Source: an uncultured Bacteroidota bacterium
GTDB lineage: Bacteria > Bacteroidota > Bacteroidia > Bacteroidales > P3
DNA: 8,925 nucleotides
Assembly: GCA_902766265.1 (NCBI GenBank)
Contig: CACXCY010000213.1
Span: 1-8,925, forward strand
Direction of reading: 5' to 3'
Positions 1-7,166 of this stretch are shown one piece after another. A program made the position numbers and the translations under genes. The notes under the pieces are model-generated. The model searched no databases, had not been told where the DNA came from, and saw nothing but the letters and a program-made list of their open reading frames with translations. Positions within the stretch are counted from its first letter, which is position 1; every line of letters starts with the position of its first letter.

Positions 1-76
1 AGCCGTTCAGCAGCAGGGAGCCCCCCGCCACCATCAGCGCGAACATCGCGCCGAGAAAGAAACGCTTTGTTTTCAT
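1..76 (-). CDS. N-terminus of an unidentified exported protein (partial)
   Basis: Reading leftward from an ATG at 76-74, the frame is open to the window edge and gives 25 residues: a short basic start (MKTKR) followed by a hydrophobic stretch (FFLGAMFALMVAGG, then SLLL). This has the look of a Sec signal peptide or an N-terminal membrane anchor, so the product is probably exported or membrane-bound. No lipobox cysteine is reached before the edge. The start is supported by a good Bacteroidetes-type promoter about 45 bases upstream. It is divergent from nrdD, so the riboswitch at 300-502 does not control it. Nothing beyond the export signal is visible, and the function is unknown. Confidence 0.6.
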   Translation of the reverse strand, partial: MKTKRFFLGAMFALMVAGGSLLLNG

Positions 77-122
77 GGTCTTTATGTGTTAAAAAGGTTA
101 ATATTGTCCGTCAACGCAATTG

Positions 123-153
123 CAAAGATACAACAATATTTCCGTCCATGCAA
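123..153 (-). promoter_or_regulatory. Bacteroidetes-type promoter for the leftward partial gene
   Basis: On the minus strand TATCTTTG (130-123) matches the Bacteroidetes -7 consensus TAnnTTTG exactly. A TTG at 153-151 sits 20 bases further upstream, the usual place for the -33 box. Transcription would start near 115 and give a leader of roughly 40 nt to the ATG at 76. The match is visible in the sequence; its activity is inferred. Confidence 0.55.
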
Positions 154-253
154 CCCCCGCCCGAAAAAAAATCCCGCCACTCCCCGTCGATCCTCCACCG
201 CCCTGGCCACCAGTCCCTTCGCGCCAACGTGGAAAAATATGTTGAAAACTTCG

Positions 254-270
254 CCCCCGCCCGCCCGCCC
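254..270 (-). other. Potential G-quadruplex motif in the nrdD upstream region
   Basis: The plus strand carries four C-runs of 5, 3, 3 and 3 separated by single G bases, so the minus strand is a canonical four-run G-quadruplex motif with three one-base loops, a type expected to be very stable. It lies just upstream of the riboswitch, where a -33 box would fall if the weak -7 candidate at 288-295 is real. It could affect promoter use, or simply be part of the C-rich 150-270 stretch. Confidence 0.5.
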
Positions 271-287
271 GATTCACGAAAAGCAAG

Positions 288-295
288 TACTTTCG
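288..295 (+). promoter_or_regulatory. nrdD: Weak candidate -7 box for nrdDG
   Basis: TACTTTCG differs from the Bacteroidetes -7 consensus TAnnTTTG at one position and would start transcription close to 300, where the riboswitch P1 helix begins. There is no clear TTTG -33 box 19-21 bases upstream; that place holds the C-run motif. A poorer alternative is TATGTTG at 238-244. A promoter must lie upstream of the aptamer, but this assignment is tentative. Confidence 0.3.
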
Positions 296-299
296 TAAC

Positions 300-502
300 G
301 ATTTGGTCGCCGCGAGCAAGTTGTGCAAGCTATTGCAAACCAGTCGCTCCAAGCGTCAAAAGGGAATTGGGTGAGACCCCCAAACAGTCCCGCTGCTGTG
401 AAATCCAGACCAAAGCAGTCCTCCAAAAGCCACTGTGCCGCGCCATAGCCGCATGGGAAGGCGGACGACCGAGCAAGGAGAAGTCAGAAGACCTGCCAAA
501 TC
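300..502 (+). promoter_or_regulatory. Cobalamin (B12) riboswitch aptamer upstream of nrdDG
   Basis: The conserved blocks of the adenosylcobalamin riboswitch family occur in order and at the right spacing. They are AAAAGGGAA (358-366); a P3 hairpin TTGGG/CCCAA (367-371 with 379-383); CAGTCCCGCTGCTGTGA (385-401); GCCACTGTG (430-438); a CCAT/ATGG stem with a six-base loop (443-456), taken as P5/L5; GGGAAGG (455-461); and the B12 box AGTCAGAAGACCTGCC (482-497). A closing P1 helix GATTTGG/CCAAATC (300-306 with 496-502) and a P2 GGTC/GACC pairing (305-308 with 490-493) agree with the fold. The aptamer is about 203 nt, normal for the family. It points into nrdD, 178 nt downstream. B12 riboswitches usually lower expression when cobalamin is bound. 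Confidence 0.9.
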
Positions 503-534
503 ACACATTCGAAAGCTTTCGAGGAAAAAGCCGT

Positions 535-575
535 AGAAAAGCGGACAAGCCCGTCACCGAGCCGTCCTTTTCTCT
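535..575 (+). terminator. Possible terminator-like expression platform of the B12 riboswitch
   Basis: An imperfect hairpin can form from AGAAAA (535-540) and GGAC (543-546), pairing with GTCC (564-567) and TTTTCT (568-573), with a small inner GC/GC pairing (549-550 with 561-562) and a ten-base loop. The 3' arm is T-rich, like an intrinsic terminator. In addition GCGG (541-544) is complementary to CCGC in the putative L5 loop (449-452), so ligand binding could change this structure. The stem is bulged and the T-tract is interrupted, so control of translation initiation is an equal alternative. Confidence 0.3.
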
Positions 576-680
576 GTCTCACCCCGACGCTTTCCACAAG
601 CCCCGCCTAGCTGGTAGCCCATGTCGCCCGACAGCCGCCGCGTGGCAAACCATCGTGAAAAGAAACATAAAAGCATACCT

Positions 681-2780
681 ATGAGTGCAGACATACAGAT
701 AGTGAAACGCGACGGCAAACGCGAAGTGTTCTCAATCGAGAAGATAAAAAACGCCATCCGCAAGGCCTTCCTCAGCGTGGGCGCTTTTGCCAGCGAAGAG
801 GACATGGTCAACATCCTCTCACGCCTCCACATCGGCAACCTCATGACCGTCGAAGAAATACAGAATCAGGTTGAGGTAGCCCTCATGGCCGAACACTATT
901 TCAACGTCGCCAAGAGTTACATGCTCTACCGCCAGCAGCACACCGAGGATCGCGAGACGATGGAGAAACTCCAGTTCCTCATGGACTACTGCAACGCCAA
1001 GAACCCAGCCACCGGAAGCAAATACGACGCCAACGCCAACGTGGAGCAGAAGAACATCGCTACCCTCATAGGCGAGCTGCCCAAGAGCAACTTCATCCGT
1101 CTCAACCGCCGCCTGCTGACCGATCGGCTCAAGGACATGTACGGCAAAGAGCTATCGGACAAATATCTGCGTCTGTTGGAACAGCATTTCATCTACAAGA
1201 ACGACGAGACGTCGCTGGCCAACTACTGTGCCAGCATCACCATGTACCCCTGGCTGCTCGAAGGCACAAAGAACATCGGTGGCAACAGCACAGCACCCAC
1301 CAATTTGAAGAGCTTCTGCGGCGGATTCATCAACATGGTATTTATTGTCTCCAGCATGTTGGCCGGTGCTTGCGCTACTCCTGAATTCCTGATGTACCTG
1401 AACTATTTCATTGAGAAGGAATATGGCGAGGACTACTACAAGCATCCCGACCGCCAGGCCGACATGAGTGTGCGCAAACGCACTGTCGACAAGGTCATCA
1501 CCGACTGCTTTGAGCAGATAGTATACAGCTTAAACCAGCCCACTGGTGCACGTAATTTCCAAGCCGTGTTCTGGAACATCAGCTATTACGACCGCTACTA
1601 TTTTGAGAGCTTATTCGGTGAGTTTGTCTTTCCCGACGGCAGCAAACCCCATTGGGAAGGACTCAGCTGGCTGCAGAAACGTTTCATGAAATGGTTCAAC
1701 CAAGAACGCACGCGGACACCGCTTACCTTCCCCGTGGAGACGATGGCGTTGCTGAGCCAGGACGGTGACGTGCGTGACGAAGAGTGGGGCGACTTTACTG
1801 CCGAGATGTACAGCGAAGGTCATTCCTTCTTCACCTATCTGAGCGACAATGCCGACAGCTTGTCGTCATGCTGCCGTTTGCGCAATGAGATTAAAGACAA
1901 CGGATTTTCCTATACTTTGGGTGCAGGAGGTGTGTCCACAGGCAGCAAGAGTGTGCTGACCATCAATCTGAATCGTTGCATACAGTATGCCGTGCGTGGC
2001 GGACAGGACTACATGACCTATCTGGCCGATGTTATCGATCTCTGCCACAAGGTGCAGCTGGGTTACAATGAGAACCTGAAAGAATTTCAGCAGAAAGGTA
2101 TGTTGCCGCTGTTCGACGCAGGATATATCAACATCGGTCGTCAATATCTCACCATTGGTGTGAACGGACTGGTAGAGGCAGCAGAGTTTCTGGGCATTAC
2201 CATCAACGACAATCCGCAATATGCGGAATTTGTCGGCAAAGTGCTTGGATTGGTGGAGAAATACAACAAACAGTATCATGACAAGGGCGTGATGTTCAAC
2301 TGTGAGATGATACCTGCCGAGAATGTAGGTGTGAAGCATGCCAAGTGGGATAGGGAAGATGGTTATCAGGTGCCTCGCGACTGCTACAACAGTTATTTCT
2401 ATGTTGTGGAGGACACCACGCTCAACGTTATTGACAAATTCCGTCTGCATGGCCGCCGCTATGTGGAACATCTTACTGGCGGCAGCGCCCTGCATTGCAA
2501 CCTGGAAGACCATTTGAGCAAAGAGCAGTACCGCCAGTTGCTGCGTGTGGCTGCCAAGGAGGGCTGTAACTATTTTACCTTTAATATACCCAACACTATC
2601 TGTAACGACTGTGGGCATATCGACAAACGCTACTTGAAAGAATGTCCTCACTGCCACAGCAAGAATGTGGACTATCTGACGCGTGTTATCGGCTACATGA
2701 AGCGCGTGTCCAATTTTTCCATGTCACGTCAGAAGGAGGCCGCCCGCAGATATTATATTCCGAAGGGAGGAAAATGCTGA
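681..2780 (+). CDS. nrdD: Anaerobic (class III) ribonucleoside-triphosphate reductase
   Basis: This 699-residue protein reduces ribonucleoside triphosphates to deoxy forms by glycyl-radical chemistry without oxygen, supplying dNTPs in the cytoplasm. An ATP-cone regulatory domain occupies about residues 3-95 (IVKRDGKREVF start). The catalytic barrel follows, with Cys183 and the Cys397-Cys398 pair (SSCCRL) placed like the active-site cysteines of E. coli NrdD. A zinc site is formed by Cys641, Cys644, Cys655 and Cys658. The C-terminal radical loop RVIGYMKR puts the glycyl radical at Gly671. The ATG at 681 is preferred over the in-frame ATG at 621, because the intervening 20 residues are basic, unlike the family, and precede the ATP-cone. 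The stop overlaps nrdG by 7 bases. Third codon positions are strongly C-rich in the 5' half and less so in the 3' half. Confidence 0.97.
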   Translation: MSADIQIVKRDGKREVFSIEKIKNAIRKAFLSVGAFASEEDMVNILSRLHIGNLMTVEEIQNQVEVALMAEHYFNVAKSYMLYRQQHTEDRETMEKLQFLMDYCNAKNPATGSKYDANANVEQKNIATLIGELPKSNFIRLNRRLLTDRLKDMYGKELSDKYLRLLEQHFIYKNDETSLANYCASITMYPWLLEGTKNIGGNSTAPTNLKSFCGGFINMVFIVSSMLAGACATPEFLMYLNYFIEKEYGEDYYKHPDRQADMSVRKRTVDKVITDCFEQIVYSLNQPTGARNFQAVFWNISYYDRYYFESLFGEFVFPDGSKPHWEGLSWLQKRFMKWFNQERTRTPLTFPVETMALLSQDGDVRDEEWGDFTAEMYSEGHSFFTYLSDNADSLSSCCRLRNEIKDNGFSYTLGAGGVSTGSKSVLTINLNRCIQYAVRGGQDYMTYLADVIDLCHKVQLGYNENLKEFQQKGMLPLFDAGYINIGRQYLTIGVNGLVEAAEFLGITINDNPQYAEFVGKVLGLVEKYNKQYHDKGVMFNCEMIPAENVGVKHAKWDREDGYQVPRDCYNSYFYVVEDTTLNVIDKFRLHGRRYVEHLTGGSALHCNLEDHLSKEQYRQLLRVAAKEGCNYFTFNIPNTICNDCGHIDKRYLKECPHCHSKNVDYLTRVIGYMKRVSNFSMSRQKEAARRYYIPKGGKC
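2763..2770 (+). promoter_or_regulatory. Strong ribosome binding site for nrdG inside the nrdD end
   Basis: AAGGGAGG lies three bases before the nrdG ATG at 2774, inside the last nrdD codons. It supports 2774 as the true nrdG start rather than the in-frame ATG at 2642, and fits translational coupling of the two genes. Such a clear Shine-Dalgarno match is uncommon among the other genes here. Confidence 0.6.
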
Positions 2781-3244
2781 AGATTGTCGATTGGGATATC
2801 GTCTTCGCCGAGGTGCCGGACGAGGTGACGCTGGCTTTCAATCTGTCGCGTTGCCCCAATCGGTGTGAGGGTTGCCATAGTCCCCAGTTGTGGAAAGATA
2901 TAGGCGAACCGCTCACGACAGCACGCCTCACGAACTTGGTGGAGCGTTATCGCAGTGCCATCACCTGTATTTGTTTCATGGGTGGCGATGGCGATTTGCA
3001 GGGACTTGCAGAATTGTCGGAATATGCCCGTCGCCAGTTCCCGGAATTGCGTAGGGCATGGTATAGCGGACGTCCCACTTTGCCCGATGGGATGCCGCTC
3101 CAAAATTGGGATTATATTAAGCTGGGACCATACATACCTTCACGTGGACCCCTGAACAAATTGACCACCAACCAGCACTTTTACCATGTGCTACCGTCAA
3201 AGAAATTAAAGGATATCACCTATCGGTTCCGTGCACGCATCTGA
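2774..3244 (+). CDS. nrdG: Anaerobic ribonucleotide reductase activating protein (radical SAM)
   Basis: This 156-residue radical SAM activase uses a 4Fe-4S cluster and S-adenosylmethionine to abstract hydrogen from the glycyl-radical site of NrdD (Gly671). The cluster motif CX3CX2C is at Cys27, Cys31 and Cys34 (RCPNRCEGCHSPQLW), and the GGDGD segment at 70-74 matches the SAM-contacting GGE/GGD motif. The length is normal for NrdG (about 150-160 residues). The start at 2774 overlaps the nrdD stop by seven bases and has a good ribosome binding site; the longer frame from 2642 would add 44 unrelated residues read out of frame through nrdD. It is co-transcribed with nrdD and so shares its B12-riboswitch leader. 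Confidence 0.96.
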   Translation: MLKIVDWDIVFAEVPDEVTLAFNLSRCPNRCEGCHSPQLWKDIGEPLTTARLTNLVERYRSAITCICFMGGDGDLQGLAELSEYARRQFPELRRAWYSGRPTLPDGMPLQNWDYIKLGPYIPSRGPLNKLTTNQHFYHVLPSKKLKDITYRFRARI

Positions 3245-3269
3245 GGGGGATAGCGTTGATGGCAGGTGT

Positions 3270-4319
3270 CTATTCTAAGGATTTCTGTCCGATAGCATAG
3301 TTGCGCCATTTTTCAATGACCTGCTGCATATCAGAGGGGATTTGGCTTTCAAAATGAAGCCGTTGATGCGTTGTAGGGTGCTCGAATCCAAGGACTGCAG
3401 CATGCAGCGCTTGGCGTGGGAGGATTTGGAAGCAGTTGGCGATAAATTGTTTGTATTTTGTGAAGGTGGTTCCCTTTAAAATTTGGTCGCCACCGTATGC
3501 CTCATCGTTGAACAAGGGATGCCCGATATATTTCAGGTGAGCCCTGATTTGGTGTGTACGGCCCGTTTCCAACACGCAATCAATCCATGTGATATATCCG
3601 AATCGCTCGTGAACGTACCAGTGTGTCACAGCGTGTTTCCCATGGTCTCCGTCAGGGTATACTGCCATAACTTTTCGGTCGCGGACCGAACGGCCGATGT
3701 TGCCGGAAATGGTCCCAAAATCGTCAGCGAAATCACCCCATACCAAAGCATAGTATTTTCGTTCGGTGGTGTGGTCAAAGAACTGTTTGGCGAGATGGAT
3801 TTGTGCCTCTTCATTCTTTGCTATCAACAGCAATCCAGAGGTGTTTTTGTCAATACGGTGTACGAGATAGGGAGTGATGGAGGATCCGTTGCGGTTTTTT
3901 TTGTCGTTAAAGTAGTACAACAATCCGTTGAGCAATGTTCCCGTGTAGTTGCCCACGCCGGGATGTACCACCAGCCCGGGTTGCTTGTCAATGACAAGGA
4001 CGTCGTCATCTTCGTACACGATATTCAGAGGTATTTCTTCCGGCAAAACTTCACACTCATGCGGGGGTTCTGGAAGAAGTACCGAGATGATGTCGTTAGG
4101 TTTGACTTTGTAGTTGGATTTTGTGGGGGCTCCATTGATGAGAATGCAGTCGGCTTTGGCAGCTGCCTGTATTTTGGTGCGGGACACCCCCTCTATATGC
4201 ATCAACAGGTATTTGTCCAACCGTAGCGGTGTTTGTCCTTTGTCGACAATAATGCGGTGACGTTCAAAAAGTTCACCTTCCTCTGGTTGTTCGGAACTAT
4301 CGGTGGTATAGTCGGTCAT
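3270..4319 (-). CDS. rluD: RluD-type 23S rRNA pseudouridine synthase
   Basis: This 349-residue enzyme belongs to the RluA/RluC/RluD family, which isomerises uridine to pseudouridine in RNA; RluD members act on helix 69 of 23S rRNA. An S4 RNA-binding domain lies at about residues 31-80 (RLDKYLLMHIEGVSRTKIQ). The catalytic motif HRIDKNTSGLLL (154-165) carries the active-site Asp157, and RTHQIRAHLKYIGHPL (254-269) is the second family signature. An S4 domain plus this length fits RluC/RluD rather than the shorter RluA; exact target uridines cannot be read from sequence. Its ATG shares an ATGA overlap with the stop of the upstream secreted-protein gene, so it is probably translationally coupled to it. 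It converges with nrdG across 25 bases in which no terminator is evident. Confidence 0.9.
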   Translation of the reverse strand: MTDYTTDSSEQPEEGELFERHRIIVDKGQTPLRLDKYLLMHIEGVSRTKIQAAAKADCILINGAPTKSNYKVKPNDIISVLLPEPPHECEVLPEEIPLNIVYEDDDVLVIDKQPGLVVHPGVGNYTGTLLNGLLYYFNDKKNRNGSSITPYLVHRIDKNTSGLLLIAKNEEAQIHLAKQFFDHTTERKYYALVWGDFADDFGTISGNIGRSVRDRKVMAVYPDGDHGKHAVTHWYVHERFGYITWIDCVLETGRTHQIRAHLKYIGHPLFNDEAYGGDQILKGTTFTKYKQFIANCFQILPRQALHAAVLGFEHPTTHQRLHFESQIPSDMQQVIEKWRNYAIGQKSLE

Positions 4320-6226
4320 CGAACGATAAATTTCTTAGTGATGTGTTGTGAATGCTTGGTGTCAATGACATGAAGAAGGTACATTCCTTGCGACAGTCCA
4401 GTCAGGGATATATTCTCGGTATAGGAACTCTGGTAAACCTGTCTTCCGTGCATGTCAAATATCTGAAGGGTTACATATTCAGGGCTGCATTCTTGCAGTT
4501 GGAGGTGTATTACCTCGTGTGCGGTAGAAGGATAGACGCGGACATCCATATTGTGTTTTGCCTGGTTTATGGCAAGTAGGGCAGACTGCCCAAAACATGG
4601 GCGTATCATAAGTGCTCCTTTCAGTATGCTTTGTTGCCATTGGCCGCTTGTCATTGCGAAAATATGCTGCCGTGCATCGTTGTTTCGGTCGAAGCCGAGA
4701 TTGATATAATCTGTCCCGATTTGTTCAATACCCACATAAATGGTGCCTTCAACCACTGTGGGCAATGACAATGTGTATCGGATATATTGGTTCAGTCCTT
4801 GGAAAACAGTGCGCTGTCGTTGCGTGTCCTTGTACAGTAGTGTTCCTGGTTTTCCGTTGTCGTCCGACCAAATGCAGAGATAGAATTGAATGCCGATATT
4901 TTCGTTATTGCGAGTGCTGTTAAAGTAGAGATCAATGGCTGTGAGGGTGTCTGCTTCGTTGAGGGTGAATTGATACGCAATGTACATGCGGCTGCCGTTG
5001 GCGGTGAGGCCATAACCATTTTCGGCCACGCCATCGTCATAGGCGTAATAATTGTCAAATATTTGGGAAAAGCTAATGGTATCGTTCTCTGTGTGACTAT
5101 CGCCGGCAACCCCTTCGGTGACGATATGTATGGTCTTGAAGGTGCAGGGACTGTCTCCTACAGGGTATGAGAAGTTAATGGGGGGACGGGCATGTGCCAA
5201 ATGGGTTTGGTATGTATGATTCGGTAAGAAAACAGGGGCGTTTTCATAGCCGCCATTGTAGTCCGATATGGTGTTGCCTTGCTCGTCGCTGATGGAGTAG
5301 CCGTAATGGGTAGTTAAACTCTGGTTGTAAAGGTTGGTGATAGTTATTCCTATCGTGTCTTTCATCTCGTCGCTGCGAAATTGCTTGTATGGCATGGCTT
5401 GGTATCTCCGCAACATGGAAGGGGCACGGTCGACGAATGCCACATCCCGAAAAGAGGGGGTGGTCGAGGAACGTCCTTTGTCAAGAAGTATGTAATCAAT
5501 GTTCCACTGGTCTGAGTTGCCAACGATGCCAGTTTTGGGATTGGCATCCATACTGCAATAATTGCGGAATCTGAACTGAAATTTGTCGTTAAAATAGCGG
5601 GAATCCTTGATGGGTATGCAGACGTACTGCCAGCGTGTTCCTGTTCGTGCCTGCAGTGTGTCGGAACTGACACCTCCCACCGACCAGACAAGAATCCAGC
5701 GGTTTTCAGATGCGCAGTAAAATTCGAGGATTAGGGAATCTTGCTCCTCTGGGGCATCGCCCAGGCGTTCCCACATGTTCCCATATCCTCCGCCAGGTAG
5801 ATAGTAAAAACTAAGGCACACGGAGTCACCAGGAGTGAGCATGTGGGCGTAAGGGGATAACACGGAGTCGAGTCGCACAAAGAGGGATGTCAGGGTATCG
5901 GCCGAGAAGATGCTTGTGGAGGCAGAAGCGTAGAGTTCTCCGTGAGCGTCTAATGCGTCCAGAGTGGCCATACCGATAGTGGGGGGGAGTGCTCCGTAAC
6001 CGTCATTCACAAAGCATTGTTGCCCATACCAACGGTGTATATCAGGAATACCTGAGTAATTTGAGAAATCATCGGCGAAGGGCAATTGAAGAGTGGTGGA
6101 GTCTCCGCTTTTGGACAGAACATATTCATGAGGACGGTTTTGTATGGGCACAAGGTATTCCTGTGCTTGCATAAGAGGGCAAACAGCAAGGAATAGTATG
6201 GTTAGGAATATGTGTCTGTTCAACAT
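4316..6226 (-). CDS. Secreted protein with T9SS type A C-terminal sorting domain
   Basis: This 636-residue protein is probably moved to the periplasm by Sec and then secreted or attached to the surface by the type IX system. Residues 1-21 form a signal peptide (MLNRHIFLTILFLAVCPLMQA, cleavage likely after Ala21). About 45-250 is a beta-rich jelly-roll-like region (ADDFSNYSG, then WNIDYILLD) resembling the MAM/choice-of-anchor modules of such proteins. About 290-390 looks Ig-like, and about 393-545 is a second beta-sandwich (DDGVAENGYGL). The last ~75 residues (VRVYPSTAHEV to KKFIVR) are a type A sorting domain with GRQVYQ and GMYLLHV signatures. The start at 6226 is chosen because the longer frame to 6442 would put 72 unrelated residues before the signal peptide and overlap the PASTA gene. 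No enzymatic motif is seen, so the role (adhesin or envelope protein) is unknown. Confidence 0.88.
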   Translation of the reverse strand: MLNRHIFLTILFLAVCPLMQAQEYLVPIQNRPHEYVLSKSGDSTTLQLPFADDFSNYSGIPDIHRWYGQQCFVNDGYGALPPTIGMATLDALDAHGELYASASTSIFSADTLTSLFVRLDSVLSPYAHMLTPGDSVCLSFYYLPGGGYGNMWERLGDAPEEQDSLILEFYCASENRWILVWSVGGVSSDTLQARTGTRWQYVCIPIKDSRYFNDKFQFRFRNYCSMDANPKTGIVGNSDQWNIDYILLDKGRSSTTPSFRDVAFVDRAPSMLRRYQAMPYKQFRSDEMKDTIGITITNLYNQSLTTHYGYSISDEQGNTISDYNGGYENAPVFLPNHTYQTHLAHARPPINFSYPVGDSPCTFKTIHIVTEGVAGDSHTENDTISFSQIFDNYYAYDDGVAENGYGLTANGSRMYIAYQFTLNEADTLTAIDLYFNSTRNNENIGIQFYLCIWSDDNGKPGTLLYKDTQRQRTVFQGLNQYIRYTLSLPTVVEGTIYVGIEQIGTDYINLGFDRNNDARQHIFAMTSGQWQQSILKGALMIRPCFGQSALLAINQAKHNMDVRVYPSTAHEVIHLQLQECSPEYVTLQIFDMHGRQVYQSSYTENISLTGLSQGMYLLHVIDTKHSQHITKKFIVR

Positions 6227-6248
6227 AGCGTGAGGGTGGCTCGTGGGA

Positions 6249-7118
6249 TTACCATTGCCAGCTGTCATCAACGGTGTTGTTCTCCTCGTATTCGTTGGTG
6301 TATATGATTTTTGAAGAATCAACATGGAAATCATTGACCATCTTGTCAACGTCAATGTCAGAATCGCTGCTGTACCATAGTTCAACCTGCGTACCGTAGG
6401 GGTATCTTGATACGCCAGTATAATCAGGTTCTTGTCGTACAACCACAGCGTGGGAACGATCCGTTACCCCATTGAAATGTTCCGCTCCGATGTTGAATGA
6501 GCTGGAGAGGATAGCGTTGCGGGCTTTGGTCGGTGATTTGCCGATGACGAAGGGTATAATATTGGTGTTATTGCCTTCTCCCATGCCGATGGTAAGGTCG
6601 ATAACCGATCCTTTTTCCAATGGCGTTCCAGGTTGTACTACACGCCCTTTGTGGTTTTGTTCAAGTACTGCATTGCGGAAAGGACTCTCGACAAATTTAA
6701 GGTAACCTACGGTAAATCCAACACTGCTTAATTGTGAAATGGCTTGGCGTACAGTCATGTCTGTTAAATCTGGCATAACGGCCTCTTCTGCGGAGTATGC
6801 TGCGATGGTGACATAAACTTTTCGTCCACGTTTGACCATAGAACCTGGCTTGGGGTCTTGGGTCAGAATGGTGCCACCTGCTTGGTTTTCGTCGTATATG
6901 GAGTCGATGACAACATACCGTAGTCTTATGTCACTACTGTCGTTTATCTGATCGAACTTTTGGCCAATGAGGTCGTACATTTTGTATTCCTGTCCGACAT
7001 GTGCATACATCTTTAGCAATATGAAGATGATAATTAATATGCACAAGGCGGTGAGCACCATCAGGAGCAGATGTTTGATGACAGGGTGCTGCCGGAAGAA
7101 ATCTTTTGTATTCGCCAT
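6249..7118 (-). CDS. Membrane-anchored triple-PASTA-domain protein
   Basis: This 289-residue protein has a short cytoplasmic N-terminus, one transmembrane helix (about 16-37) and an extracytoplasmic part with three PASTA repeats at about 44-108, 113-178 and 185-251. Each shows the family pattern of a proline-led start (MPDLTDMTVRQAISQL at 115-130), a conserved Q-P-G turn (QDPKPGSMVKRG, VQPGTPLEKG) and a final valine-rich strand. The tail (252-289) is acidic and ends DDSWQW. PASTA domains bind muropeptides in Gram-positive kinases and occur in some penicillin-binding proteins, so a cell-wall role is likely. No kinase or transpeptidase domain is attached. It lies 48 bases after miaB and 22 bases before the T9SS gene, which suggests an operon. 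Confidence 0.9.
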   Translation of the reverse strand: MANTKDFFRQHPVIKHLLLMVLTALCILIIIFILLKMYAHVGQEYKMYDLIGQKFDQINDSSDIRLRYVVIDSIYDENQAGGTILTQDPKPGSMVKRGRKVYVTIAAYSAEEAVMPDLTDMTVRQAISQLSSVGFTVGYLKFVESPFRNAVLEQNHKGRVVQPGTPLEKGSVIDLTIGMGEGNNTNIIPFVIGKSPTKARNAILSSSFNIGAEHFNGVTDRSHAVVVRQEPDYTGVSRYPYGTQVELWYSSDSDIDVDKMVNDFHVDSSKIIYTNEYEENNTVDDSWQW

Positions 7119-7166
7119 AATAGTTAATAACTGATTTTACTCTGTTTTAGTGTGTATATATCGCTT

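Noticed and set aside
621..680. Earlier in-frame ATG for nrdD
   Set aside because: It adds 20 basic residues ahead of the ATP-cone that are not typical of NrdD; the ATG at 681 gives the usual N-terminus.
67..684. 205-residue plus-strand frame across the nrdD leader
   Set aside because: It runs through the B12 riboswitch and the C-rich promoter region, is rich in Pro/Arg/Ser without any motif, and reads past the nrdD start in another frame.
1866..2657. 263-residue minus-strand frame opposite nrdD
   Set aside because: It is antisense to well-conserved nrdD codons, has no recognisable domain or promoter, and is explained by codon bias.
3245..3269. Terminator between nrdG and rluD
   Set aside because: The 25-base convergent gap shows no stable stem followed by a T-tract on either strand.
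3483..4226. 247-residue plus-strand frame opposite rluD
   Set aside because: It lies fully antisense to the RluD catalytic and S4 domains and shows no protein-family feature.
6227..6442. N-terminal extension of the T9SS protein
   Set aside because: The 72 extra residues overlap the PASTA gene and would bury the clear signal peptide that begins at the ATG at 6226.
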